Below the pieces are notes generated by a model. The model had not been told where the DNA came from and did no database searches. It worked only from the letters and a program-made list of their open reading frames with translations. Position numbers and translations under genes: made by a program. DNA of 64,000 nt from Rhodoferax sp. Its GTDB lineage: Bacteria; Pseudomonadota; Gammaproteobacteria; Burkholderiales; Burkholderiaceae_C. This document shows, piece by piece, positions 36,859 to 44,125 of this stretch. The stretch spans positions 248,001 through 312,000 of the forward strand of contig NZ_JAAFIX010000003.1 of assembly GCF_013297935.1 (NCBI RefSeq), read 5' to 3'. Each line of letters starts with the position of its first letter. The stretch's first letter is position 1.

Positions 36859-38017
36859 ATAGTATTTCCTGCAGGGCCTGAATCAGTCGGGCGTTTTCGT
36901 CGGCGGTGCCAACCGTCAAACGCAAACAACGGGCCAGCAATGGGTGCATTTTAGAAACGTTCTTGACCAGCACCCCGCGCGCCTTCAAACCATCGAAGAC
37001 TTTTTGGGCTGCATCGTCGGCACCGGCAAAGCGGACCAGCACCATATTGGCATCGCTGTCCCAGGCTTTCACGCCGGGCATGGCGCGCAATGCTCCTAAA
37101 AGCATAGCGCGTTGCGCACATATCTCTTGGGCTTGCGCCGCAAAAGCCTCTTGATGCTCCAAGGCAAACAGCGCGCACTCGTAGTTGAGCACGCTGATGT
37201 TGTAGGGCGGGCGCACCTTGTCAATCTGGCCGATCAGGGCGGCCGGGCCAGTCATGTAGCCCAGGCGCACACCGGCCAAGCCGAACTTGCTCAGGGTGCG
37301 CATCAGCACCACATGGCTGTGGGCGGCGGGGTTGGCGCGAATCACGTCCATGAAGGTGCGGCTGGAGAACGGCTGGTAGGCCTCGTCCACCGCCACGATG
37401 CTGCCGGCCTGCTTGGCTGCGGCGATGACCGTGGCCATGTCGGCCTCGTCCCACAGGTTGGCGGTGGGGTTGTTGGGGTAAGCCAGGTAGACGATGGCGG
37501 GCTGCCGCTCGGTGATGGCCTGCACCATGGCGGGCACATCGAGGGCAAAGTCTTCGGTGAGCGGCACGCCCACAAAGTCCAGCCCCTGCAGCTGCGCGCT
37601 CATGGCGTACATCACAAAACCCGGCGTGGGCGCCAGCACCACAGGGCGGGCTTCGCCCGGCTGGGCGGGCACATCGCAGGCCATGGAGAGCAGGCTGATC
37701 AGCTCGTCCGAGCCATTGCCCAGCATGATGTCGTGGCCGGCCGGCATGCCGGCATAGGCGGCGAGTGCGGTGCGCAAATCATCCACACGGCCATCGGGGT
37801 AGCGGTTCAGCGCCAGCGCGCCCAGGCGTTGGCCCAACTCGGCTTGCAGGTGGGCGGGCAGCGAAAACGGGTTCTCCATGGCATCGAGCTTGACCATGCC
37901 TTTGGAGTCTTGGATGGCGTAGGCGTGCATGCTCTGCACATCCTGGCGGATGCGGCGCGCAATCAGCGCCTGAACGTCAGCGGCTATGTCGGCAGAAGTA
38001 TCAGCTGAAGAAGTCAT
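36857..38017 (-). CDS. hisC: Histidinol-phosphate aminotransferase
   Basis: A PLP enzyme of 386 residues that makes histidinol phosphate. [12 protein letters not shown] binds the cofactor phosphate, [14 protein letters not shown] is the Asn-containing block, and the PLP lysine is Lys244 in [14 protein letters not shown]. Residues about 290-309 (around [18 protein letters not shown]) are encoded by DNA that fits the dispersed repeat. It starts 19 bp after the toxin gene vapC, which is unusual: hisD is normally its upstream neighbour. Confidence 0.96.
   Translation of the reverse strand: MTSSADTSADIAADVQALIARRIRQDVQSMHAYAIQDSKGMVKLDAMENPFSLPAHLQAELGQRLGALALNRYPDGRVDDLRTALAAYAGMPAGHDIMLGNGSDELISLLSMACDVPAQPGEARPVVLAPTPGFVMYAMSAQLQGLDFVGVPLTEDFALDVPAMVQAITERQPAIVYLAYPNNPTANLWDEADMATVIAAAKQAGSIVAVDEAYQPFSSRTFMDVIRANPAAHSHVVLMRTLSKFGLAGVRLGYMTGPAALIGQIDKVRPPYNISVLNYECALFALEHQEAFAAQAQEICAQRAMLLGALRAMPGVKAWDSDANMVLVRFAGADDAAQKVFDGLKARGVLVKNVSKMHPLLARCLRLTVGTADENARLIQALQEIL
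37092..37150 (+). repeat. Dispersed 60-bp repeat, copy 5, inside hisC
   Basis: Plus orientation, on the template strand of hisC. TAGCGCGTTGCG (37105-37116), 12 nt, GGGCTTGCGC (37129-37138), then CAAAAGCCT, preceded by GCTCCTAAAAGCA as in copy 2. It is more diverged than copies 1, 2, 4 and 6. Confidence 0.55.
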
Positions 38018-38036
38018 GCAGTGGCTTTCAAAAAAA

Positions 38037-38501
38037 CTAGTCGGCCAGCGCCAGGTCGGCGGGCGTGGCTTGCAAAGGGTTCAGGATGGTGATGCCGTCC
38101 ATCTGCTGGCCGTGCTGCAGGTCGAACGACAGCACATGGCTGGCCCCGCTCTGCGCGGCGGCGGCCACCACCAGTGCGTCCCAATACGGCAGGCCGAAGC
38201 GGGCTTCCACGCCCCAGGCGGTTTCTACCGTCTGGTGGTCAATCTGCCAAGGCTGCCAGAGCTGGTAGCGGCGCAGCTTGGCGCGCGCATCGCCCTGCGG
38301 CATGGCGAAGTGGCGGGTGGCCCCCACGTAATAGGCGTTGAGCACCTGGGTGCTGATGCGCCCTGCCCGGCGCTGCCACAGCGCCTGCAGCCATTCGCGC
38401 ACACGGGCTTGGCGGGCGGCGTCAAACGCGTCGTCGGCGGCCAGCAGCACATTGGTGTCTACAAACACAATGGCGCCGGAGGTGTCGAGCGGGCTAGCCA
38501 T
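38037..38501 (-). CDS. vapC: PIN-domain toxin, VapC-like
   Basis: A 154-residue PIN ribonuclease-like protein. The acidic metal-binding residues appear in IVFVDTNVLLAADD (first Asp), GLPYWDALVVAAAAQSG and SFDLQHG (last Asp). The ATG at 38501 overlaps the antitoxin stop by 8 bp; the open frame further upstream is antitoxin sequence in another frame. VapC toxins cleave specific RNAs, often tRNA. Here the gene is inserted in the his cluster and ends 19 bp before hisC, so the two should share a transcript. The exact RNA target is unknown. Confidence 0.88.
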   Translation of the reverse strand: MASPLDTSGAIVFVDTNVLLAADDAFDAARQARVREWLQALWQRRAGRISTQVLNAYYVGATRHFAMPQGDARAKLRRYQLWQPWQIDHQTVETAWGVEARFGLPYWDALVVAAAAQSGASHVLSFDLQHGQQMDGITILNPLQATPADLALAD

Positions 38502-38718
38502 TGTGGAGATCCCGAGCTGGGTACGCCTTGCCACCCGAGCTGAAGCTGGACGTATCCGCCACCCAATCGCGCTGGGCGCGGGCGTAGGCGTCGTCGTGCT
38601 GCATCTTGTCGGTGAGCATCTCACCCACCAAGCGCGACACGCTGGTGTTACGCCGCGCCGCCTCGATCCGCACCCACTCCAGGGTGGCGTCTTCAACGGT
38701 GATGGTGACGTTTTTCAT
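38494..38718 (-). CDS. vapB: Ribbon-helix-helix antitoxin, VapB-like
   Basis: A 74-residue protein with an N-terminal ribbon-helix-helix DNA-binding domain (MKNVTITVEDATLEWVRIEA, then RRNTSVSRLVGEML) and a C-terminal half that should wrap the toxin (AYARAQRDWVADTSSF). The ATG at 38718 is the first conserved start; a GTG at 38751 would lie inside the operator. Tandem palindromes directly upstream are the expected binding sites for autoregulation. Confidence 0.88.
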   Translation of the reverse strand: MKNVTITVEDATLEWVRIEAARRNTSVSRLVGEMLTDKMQHDDAYARAQRDWVADTSSFSSGGKAYPARDLHNG

Positions 38719-38731
38719 TTGAAGGCAGTTT

Positions 38732-38761
38732 ACACGAAATTCGTGTTGCACGAAATTCGTG
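38732..38761. promoter_or_regulatory. Tandem palindromic operators of vapBC
   Basis: Two identical 13-bp palindromes, CACGAAATTCGTG, at 38733-38745 and 38749-38761, centres 16 bp apart. The first extends to 15 bp (ACACGAAATTCGTGT). They lie 15-43 bp upstream of the vapB start, where an RHH antitoxin would bind cooperatively. Confidence 0.85.
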
Positions 38762-38817
38762 TGAATTTTCTAGGGTTTATGGATAGGGCCAACGAGCATC
38801 GCGCACGTGCCTCGGGC

Positions 38818-38823
38818 TATAGT
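38818..38823 (+). promoter_or_regulatory. Candidate -10 box TATAGT for the divergent small gene
   Basis: TATAGT lies 33 nt before a strong Shine-Dalgarno, GGGAGGGG at 38842-38849. No convincing -35 box is seen; the sequence 17 nt upstream is AGCATC. Confidence 0.3.
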
Positions 38824-38855
38824 GCGACGAAAGCAAAAAACGGGAGGGGTGAACG

Positions 38856-38960
38856 ATGATGGCTGCTCAAGCTAAAAAGAGCACATGGAGGCTGGCGGGT
38901 TTACCGCTATCTTTATATGAGCAGCTTGCGCTTATTCCGCGAGGGCTGGAGGCCAATTAG
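38856..38960 (+). CDS. Possible 34-residue small ORF
   Basis: A short frame, MMAAQAKKSTWRLAGLPL to GLEAN, too short for a usual gene call. It has a very strong ribosome site (GGGAGGGG, 7 nt spacing) and a possible -10 box. Its second half is encoded by a copy of the dispersed repeat, which argues against an old conserved protein: it may be a leader peptide for the membrane-protein gene 58 bp downstream, or an interrupted gene remnant. Confidence 0.35.
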   Translation: MMAAQAKKSTWRLAGLPLSLYEQLALIPRGLEAN

Positions 38961-38967
38961 GCTGGTA
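38903..38967 (+). repeat. Dispersed 60-bp repeat, copy 6
   Basis: Plus orientation. GCTAT at 38906, GAGCAGCTTGCG (38919-38930), 12 nt, GGGCTGGAGG (38943-38952), then CCAATTAGGCTGG. It faces copy 7 (39660-39732) in the opposite orientation, and the two bracket the membrane-protein gene. Confidence 0.7.
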
Positions 38968-39018
38968 AATCTGCCGGAATATCCGACTCAGATACATCAC
39001 GTTAAACAGCGAGAGCCT

Positions 39019-39501
39019 ATGAGATCCATTGCCTACTTTTTGTGCACTGTATTGGTCGCACTCCCGACTTTGCATTGGCTTGTCGTGTCCTTATTGACGC
39101 TGCTGAAAGTTCAAGTTCCATACAACTCGCTTCTTTCACTTCTTTTTTCGTTTGGATCTTTGCTTCCTTTTACGTTTGCTTGGGCCCCTCCACGCGCGCT
39201 TACGATGCTTCTGGGATATGCAATGATGTTTTTGGTCCTGCGACGGATTTGGTTATTCGTAGTGAAGAAGGAGCGAACACCGGCTTCATTTGTGGGGCTT
39301 CAAAAGGCGCTTGGCTACGTCGGATTCTGGTCTCTCTCGCTTAGTGTTCTGGTGTTGATACTCAGCATAGCGCTGAGCGCCGGTTCGGGTGTTCCAGCGG
39401 GCCTGCTAATGATGCCCGCGATGTTCTGCGTGCCTTGGGCGTTTTTCATAACCGAGGTCACTAGCTTCACGCGGAAGGCTGCTGCTCGTGCGACTGTTTA
39501 A
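39019..39501 (+). CDS. Hypothetical membrane protein in the his-cluster insertion
   Basis: A 160-residue protein I do not recognise. It has four hydrophobic segments: residues about 4-25 (IAYFLCTVLVALPTLHWLVV), 35-52, 60-80 (RALTMLLGYAMMFLVL) and 100-145, with a short basic C-terminus. Codon choice is visibly more AT-rich than the neighbouring his genes, with many CTT/TCG/TTT codons, suggesting foreign origin. It is transcribed against the his genes, and inverted repeat copies lie on both sides. GAGAG 6 nt before the ATG is a modest ribosome site; a longer start at 38917 would run through the repeat. Confidence 0.6.
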   Translation: MRSIAYFLCTVLVALPTLHWLVVSLLTLLKVQVPYNSLLSLLFSFGSLLPFTFAWAPPRALTMLLGYAMMFLVLRRIWLFVVKKERTPASFVGLQKALGYVGFWSLSLSVLVLILSIALSAGSGVPAGLLMMPAMFCVPWAFFITEVTSFTRKAAARATV

Positions 39502-39659
39502 CTGGTCGCCCAAGTCGGACGCCTTCGGCGCCCCTTGGCTTCGGCGTTGCTCAAAACCCTAGCCTGCATACCCCAATTGCCTCACTGTGCGCTCACACAC
39601 AACGTCACACTGCTACAGACCGGATTCAAAACAAACCGAACCGCCAACTCCCGCCGAAT
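39502..39659. other. Gap downstream of the membrane-protein gene with no recognised feature
   Basis: This stretch holds no open frame with a ribosome site. A small CG-rich stem, CGCCTTCGGCG, near 39527 could be a weak terminator of the membrane-protein gene but has no T-tract. Confidence 0.4.
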
Positions 39660-39732
39660 TCTTAGGCTTTTCGGACCCTAGCCCTTACGAAATATGCGCA
39701 AGCAGCTATCGAATAGATAGCAAAAAAACCTA
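39660..39732 (-). repeat. Dispersed 60-bp repeat, copy 7
   Basis: Minus orientation. On the minus strand: TTTTTTTGCTATC, TAGCTGCTTGCG (39708-39697), 12 nt, GGGCTAGGGT (39684-39675), then CCGAAAAGCCTAAG. Its hairpin lies just after the stop of the Rap1a-like gene (39739), a terminator-like position. Confidence 0.8.
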
Positions 39733-39738
39733 ACGGAT

Positions 39739-40125
39739 TCACAAACAGGGATAAACCGTCCCCAGCGCGTTCACCACCACCAGTTGCACCGGGAAGTCGG
39801 CCTCGTAGAGGTCGGCGTTGCGCTTGAGTTCGGATGTGTAGATGTTTTTGGCCATGCTGGGCTCCAGCCTGCGGCCGTTGAGACAGATGCTGGCGGGGGC
39901 TCCGGCGCGCACTGCTTGGGCGTGGGCCTCTAGCGCCCCCTCCATAACGCCGACGAGGTAGTAGTCGGTGTAGGTGCTGCCTTGTTTCTCGGTCTTCTCC
40001 AAGGCCCGCATTTCGCGGATGGTCATGGCCTGGGCGGTGGAGGCCGCAGCAAGACACAGGGCGAACATGGCTGCCGCTTGCCGCAGCAGGGAGAGATTGT
40101 TAGGGGTGTGAGGTGTGGTGCGCAT
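39739..40125 (-). CDS. Secreted small protein, possibly Rap1a/Tai-like
   Basis: A 128-residue protein with a signal peptide (LSLLRQAAAMFALCLAAASTAQA). The mature part, TDYYLVGVMEGALEAH, ICLNGRRLEPS and the final VYPC cysteine, resembles the pattern of Rap1a/Tai immunity proteins (YxxGxxxG, two cysteines), but the match is weak. It begins 29 bp after hisD on the same strand and so is likely cotranscribed. No toxin partner is visible. I would call it a secreted protein of unknown function. Confidence 0.6.
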   Translation of the reverse strand: MRTTPHTPNNLSLLRQAAAMFALCLAAASTAQAMTIREMRALEKTEKQGSTYTDYYLVGVMEGALEAHAQAVRAGAPASICLNGRRLEPSMAKNIYTSELKRNADLYEADFPVQLVVVNALGTVYPCL

Positions 40126-40154
40126 AGGGCTTGGTCGTCCTGATGCGCGCAACC

Positions 40155-41471
40155 TTACTTCAATCGCATTTCCGCCGCACGCGCATGGGCTTGCAGGCCC
40201 TCGCCGTGGGCCAGCACCGAGGCGATCTGCCCCAGCGCCTGCGCGCCCTGCTCGCTCACCTCGATCAGGCTGCTGCGCTTCTGGAAATCGTACACGCCCA
40301 GCGGGCTGCTAAACCGTGCGGTGCCGCTGGTGGGCAGCACGTGATTGGGGCCAGCGCAGTAGTCGCCTAGGCTCTCGGAGGTGTAGGCGCCCAAAAAGAT
40401 GGCACCGGCGTGCTTGAGCAGCGACTCCCAGCGGTGCGGGTCATTGCTGCTTACTTCCAAGTGCTCGGGCGCGATGCGGTTGCTGATGTCGCAGGCTTCT
40501 TCCATGCTGCGGGTCCGGATCAGTGCGCCACGGCCGGTAAGGCTCTTGGCAATGATCTCGGCGCGCGGCATTTCGGGCAGCAGGCGGTTGATGCTTTGCT
40601 GCACTTGCTCGATGTAAGCCGCGTCGGGGCACAGCAAAATGCTTTGCGCCAGCTCGTCGTGCTCGGCCTGGCTGAACAAGTCCATGGCCACCCAGTCGGG
40701 CGGCGTGGTGCCGTCGGCCAGCACCAAAATTTCGCTGGGGCCGGCAATCATGTCGATGCCCACCGTGCCAAACACGCGGCGCTTGGCGGCGGCCACATAG
40801 GCGTTGCCGGGGCCGGTGATTTTGTGCACCGCGGGAATGGTGGCAGTGCCATAGGCCAATGCAGCCACGGCTTGCGCGCCACCGATGGTGAAGGCGCGGG
40901 TGACGCCGGCCACATAGGCGGCAGCCAGCACCAGTGCGTTCTTCTCGCCCTTGGGCGTAGGCACCACCATGATGATTTCGTCCACTCCGGCCACGTGGGC
41001 GGGGATGGCGTTCATCAACACGCTGCTGGGGTACGCCGCTTTGCCGCCGGGCACATAAATGCCCACGCGGTCCAGCGGCGTGACCTTTTGGCCCAAGAGC
41101 GTGCCGTCTTCGTCGCGGTAGGTCCAGCTCTCGCCGGAGGCCTTCTTTTGTGCTTCGTGGTAGCTGCGTACGCGCTTTGCGGCGGCCTCCAGCGCAGAGC
41201 GCTGGTCTGCGGGAATGCTGTCAAACGCGGCTTTGAGCTCGGCCTGGGTCAGCTCCAGCGCTTTCATGTCGGGGGCGCTCAGGCCGTCGAAACGGGCGGT
41301 GTACTCCAGCACGGCGGCATCACCACGCAGCTGCACGTCGGCCAGGATGTCGGCCACGCGCTGCTCGATGGCGGCGTCGGTGTCCGCAGACCAATGCAGG
41401 CGCGCCTTGAAATCAGCCTCAAAAGTGGCGCTAGCTGTCGAAAGACGTGCGGGAGCAGCTACAAAATTCAT
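40155..41471 (-). CDS. hisD: Histidinol dehydrogenase
   Basis: Zinc enzyme of the last two oxidations to histidine. It has 438 residues. [53 protein letters not shown] and [17 protein letters not shown] are the classic blocks including the catalytic Glu/His region. The start [20 protein letters not shown] lies wholly in a repeat-like segment that also supplies the region before the ATG. GGAAA about 10 nt upstream is the ribosome site. Confidence 0.97.
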   Translation of the reverse strand: MNFVAAPARLSTASATFEADFKARLHWSADTDAAIEQRVADILADVQLRGDAAVLEYTARFDGLSAPDMKALELTQAELKAAFDSIPADQRSALEAAAKRVRSYHEAQKKASGESWTYRDEDGTLLGQKVTPLDRVGIYVPGGKAAYPSSVLMNAIPAHVAGVDEIIMVVPTPKGEKNALVLAAAYVAGVTRAFTIGGAQAVAALAYGTATIPAVHKITGPGNAYVAAAKRRVFGTVGIDMIAGPSEILVLADGTTPPDWVAMDLFSQAEHDELAQSILLCPDAAYIEQVQQSINRLLPEMPRAEIIAKSLTGRGALIRTRSMEEACDISNRIAPEHLEVSSNDPHRWESLLKHAGAIFLGAYTSESLGDYCAGPNHVLPTSGTARFSSPLGVYDFQKRSSLIEVSEQGAQALGQIASVLAHGEGLQAHARAAEMRLK

Positions 41472-41480
41472 AGCAAAATA
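41416..41480 (-). repeat. Dispersed 60-bp repeat, copy 8, at the hisD start
   Basis: Minus orientation. TTTTGCTATG (containing the hisD ATG), TAGCTGCTCCCG (41461-41450), 12 nt, CAGCTAGCGC (41437-41428), then CACTTTTGAGGC. It encodes about the first 18 residues of HisD. Confidence 0.6.
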
Positions 41481-41490
41481 GTTTCCGGAG

Positions 41491-42141
41491 TTACTTGCCG
41501 ACGGCACCGGCAAAGGCGTCGATGATTTTGCGGATGGGTTCTTGCTTGAGCTTGAGCGCGGCTTGGTTGACCACCAGGCGGGAGCTGATGTCCATGATGC
41601 GCTCCACCTCGACGAGATGGTTGGCCTTGAGCGTGTTGCCGGTGGAGACCAAGTCCACAATCGCGTCGGCCAAGCCCACCAAGGGTGCGAGCTCCATGCT
41701 GCCGTAGAGCTTGATCAGGTCCACGTGCACGCCCTTGCTGGCGAAAAACTCGCGCGCAATGGCTACGTATTTGGTAGCCACTTTCAGGCGGGAGCCTTGC
41801 TTGACGGCCGAGGCGTAGTCAAAGTCGGCACGCACCGCCACGCTGATACGGCACTTGGCAATTTGCAAGTCCAGCGGCTGGTAGAGGCCTTGGCTGCCGT
41901 GCTCCAGGAGCGTGTCTTTGCCGGTAATGCCCAGGTCGGCACCGCCGTATTGCACATAGGTGGGCACGTCGGTGGCGCGCACCACCAGCACACGAACGTT
42001 GGGCTGGTTGGTGTCGAGAATCAGCTTGCGCGATTTTTCGGGGTCGTCCAGCACCTCAATGCCTGCGGCTTTGAGCAGGGGCACGGTTTCTTCAAAGATG
42101 CGGCCTTTGGACAGGGCCAGGGTAATCATGTCTGCGCTCAT
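41491..42141 (-). CDS. hisG: ATP phosphoribosyltransferase, short form
   Basis: First and feedback-controlled step of histidine synthesis. It has 216 residues, so it is the HisGS form, which needs the regulatory subunit HisZ encoded elsewhere. [33 protein letters not shown] and [20 protein letters not shown] (PRPP loop) are present. The ATG at 42141 begins [10 protein letters not shown]. It starts 26 bp after bolA; murA, often placed between them in relatives, is absent. Confidence 0.96.
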   Translation of the reverse strand: MSADMITLALSKGRIFEETVPLLKAAGIEVLDDPEKSRKLILDTNQPNVRVLVVRATDVPTYVQYGGADLGITGKDTLLEHGSQGLYQPLDLQIAKCRISVAVRADFDYASAVKQGSRLKVATKYVAIAREFFASKGVHVDLIKLYGSMELAPLVGLADAIVDLVSTGNTLKANHLVEVERIMDISSRLVVNQAALKLKQEPIRKIIDAFAGAVGK

Positions 42142-42167
42142 GGCGGGCTCTCGGGGTTGCGTGCGCC

Positions 42168-42410
42168 TCAGGCGGACTGGGCTGCCCACTCAGCGGGCGA
42201 AAAAGTCTTCATGGACAAGGCGTGTACCTCGTCGGTTTGCATGCGGTTGCCCAAGGTGGCGTACACCAAGCGCTGGCGCTGCACGAGGCGTTTGCCCTCG
42301 AATTCGGGCGACACGATGGTGGCGTACCAGTGACGGCCATCGCCTTCGAGTGCGCAATGGTCGCAGGCGAGGCCGGCGGTAATGAGGGCTTGGAGTTGGT
42401 CTGCGGTCAT
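42168..42410 (-). CDS. BolA/IbaG family protein
   Basis: An 80-residue BolA-type protein. [20 protein letters not shown] and the [10 protein letters not shown] block, plus the conserved His in [11 protein letters not shown], fit the IbaG/YrbA subgroup, which binds 2Fe-2S clusters with monothiol glutaredoxins. Linkage to the mla operon also matches ibaG in enterobacteria. It starts 7 bp after the ABC permease gene. Confidence 0.9.
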   Translation of the reverse strand: MTADQLQALITAGLACDHCALEGDGRHWYATIVSPEFEGKRLVQRQRLVYATLGNRMQTDEVHALSMKTFSPAEWAAQSA

Positions 42411-42417
42411 AAAAGGT

Positions 42418-43173
42418 TCAGCTGCGGATTTTGTAGCCGCTGCGCAGCAATTGAAGGGCGATCAGGCTCACCAGCACCGTGGCGCCACCGACCACCGAGA
42501 GGCTCAGCCACGGCGACACATCGCTGATGCCGAAGAAGCCGTAGCGGAAGCCGTCGATCATGTAGAAAAACGGGTTGAAGTGGCTCACCCCTTGCCAGAA
42601 CGCGGGCAGGGAATGGATGGAGTAAAACACCCCGCTCAAAAACGTCATGGGCATGACCACAAAGTTCTGGAAGGCGGCCAGCTGGTCAAACTTTTCAGCC
42701 CACAGACCGGCAATGAGGCCGAGCGCTGCCATCAGGGTCGCGCCCAGCACCGCGAAAACCAGAATCCACACCGGTGCGGCGTAGCTCATGGGGGCAAAAA
42801 AAGCAGCCACCACAAACACTCCCAGCGCCACCACCAAACCGCGGATGACGGCTGCGCCCACGTAGGCCACGAACCAGTTCCAGTACGACAAGGGGGTGAG
42901 CAACAAAAACACCAGGTTGCCCATGACCTTGCTCATGATGAGCGAAGACGAACTGTTGGCAAAAGCGTTTTGCAGCAAGCTCATCATGGCCAGGCCAGGC
43001 ACCAGAAAGGCGGTGTAGCTGACCTGGTCGTACACCTTCACATGGCTCTCCAGAGCGTGGCCGAAGATCAGCAGGTAGAGCATGGCCGTGAGCACGGGGC
43101 CGGCGATGGTTTGCGCGGCGACCTTCCAGAAACGCAGCGTTTCTTTGTAGAGCAGGGTTTGCCAGCCGTTCAT
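42418..43173 (-). CDS. ABC-2 type transporter permease
   Basis: A 251-residue ABC-2 membrane subunit with six hydrophobic segments, YadH/NodJ-like. GWQTLLYKETLRFWKVA is the N-terminal cytoplasmic motif, LVPGLAMMSLLQNAFANSSS and VFYSIHSLPAFWQGVSHFNP are family landmarks. It overlaps its ATPase gene by 4 bp. The substrate is not known; the location beside mla suggests an envelope lipid or glycan. Confidence 0.92.
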   Translation of the reverse strand: MNGWQTLLYKETLRFWKVAAQTIAGPVLTAMLYLLIFGHALESHVKVYDQVSYTAFLVPGLAMMSLLQNAFANSSSSLIMSKVMGNLVFLLLTPLSYWNWFVAYVGAAVIRGLVVALGVFVVAAFFAPMSYAAPVWILVFAVLGATLMAALGLIAGLWAEKFDQLAAFQNFVVMPMTFLSGVFYSIHSLPAFWQGVSHFNPFFYMIDGFRYGFFGISDVSPWLSLSVVGGATVLVSLIALQLLRSGYKIRS

Positions 43174-44096
43174 GCTTGTGCTCCTTGCTGGTTCATGACG
43201 TCGAGGAACACGTCCTCCAGATCGGCTTTGCGGATTTCCACGTCTTCCACCGTGACACCGGCTTGGCGCACTGCGGCCAGGTAGTTTTCAATCTCCAGCG
43301 CGCTGTTGGCGGGCAGCTGGACAATGCGGCCGGTAATGCGGGCGCGCGCAGCCAGGTCGGCGGGCAAGGCGTCTGCAGTTTTGAACCGCAACACGTTGCT
43401 GCTGGCGGCTTTAAGCAGGTCGCTGGTTTTGTCCAAGGCCACAATGCGGCCGGTCTTGAGCATGGCAATGCGCCCACACAGGGCTTCGGCTTCTTCGAGG
43501 TAGTGGGTGGTCAGCAGCACGGTGCTGCCTTGCTTGTTGAGGTTGGCGACAAACTGCCAAAGGGTCTGGCGCAGCTCGACATCCACCCCGGCGGTGGGCT
43601 CGTCCAGCACGATGACGGGGGGTTTGTGCACCAGCGCTTGCGCCACCAGCACGCGGCGCTTCATGCCGCCGGAGAGTTGGCGCATGTTGGCATTGGCTTT
43701 GTCGGCCAGGCCCAGGCCTTCCAGCAACTCGTCCACCCAGGCTTCGTTGTTGCGCAGGCCGAAGTAACCGGACTGGATGCGCAGCATCTCGCGCACATTG
43801 AAAAAGGGGTCAAACACCAGCTCCTGCGGCACGACGCCGAGCTTGCGGCGCGCATCGGCATAGTCGGCCTGCACATCGCTGCCCAACACGCTCACGCTGC
43901 CGCTGGTGGGCCGCGACAGCCCTGCGAGCATGCTGATCATGGTGGTTTTGCCCGCTCCGTTGGGGCCAAGGAGACCGAAGAATTCGCCCTGCTCGATGTT
44001 GAGACTGACGTTATCGACTGCCTTGAAGGTTGAGCCTTTCGGCCCCTTGGGCGAGGGATACGTCTTGGAGATGGATTGGAAGGAGATGGCGGGCAT
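43170..44096 (-). CDS. ABC transporter ATP-binding protein
   Basis: The ATPase partner of the ABC-2 permease, 308 residues, YadG-like. Walker A is GPNGAGKTT near residue 43, the signature is LSGGMKRRVLVAQAL, Walker B is VIVLDEPTAGVD, and the H-loop is LTTHYLEEAE. A C-terminal extension of about 90 residues follows, typical of drug/polysaccharide exporters of this class. It lies between mlaB and the permease gene. Confidence 0.93.
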   Translation of the reverse strand: MPAISFQSISKTYPSPKGPKGSTFKAVDNVSLNIEQGEFFGLLGPNGAGKTTMISMLAGLSRPTSGSVSVLGSDVQADYADARRKLGVVPQELVFDPFFNVREMLRIQSGYFGLRNNEAWVDELLEGLGLADKANANMRQLSGGMKRRVLVAQALVHKPPVIVLDEPTAGVDVELRQTLWQFVANLNKQGSTVLLTTHYLEEAEALCGRIAMLKTGRIVALDKTSDLLKAASSNVLRFKTADALPADLAARARITGRIVQLPANSALEIENYLAAVRQAGVTVEDVEIRKADLEDVFLDVMNQQGAQA

Positions 44097-44125
44097 AAAG
44101 AACCCGCGATTTTACGCTGCCGCGC

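Noticed and set aside
37112-38008. A 298-codon plus-strand frame opposite hisC
   Set aside because: Low-complexity His/Gly/Gln-rich translation typical of an antisense shadow in high-GC DNA; hisC motifs are intact on the minus strand.
38037-38696. A longer 219-residue form of the PIN protein
   Set aside because: The extra N-terminus is the antitoxin gene read in another frame; the ATG at 38501 gives a normal PIN start.
42420-42460. TAGCCGCTGCGC with a GGGC-like box in the end of the ABC-2 permease gene, as another repeat copy
   Set aside because: The first box needs a one-base gap and the second box matches poorly.
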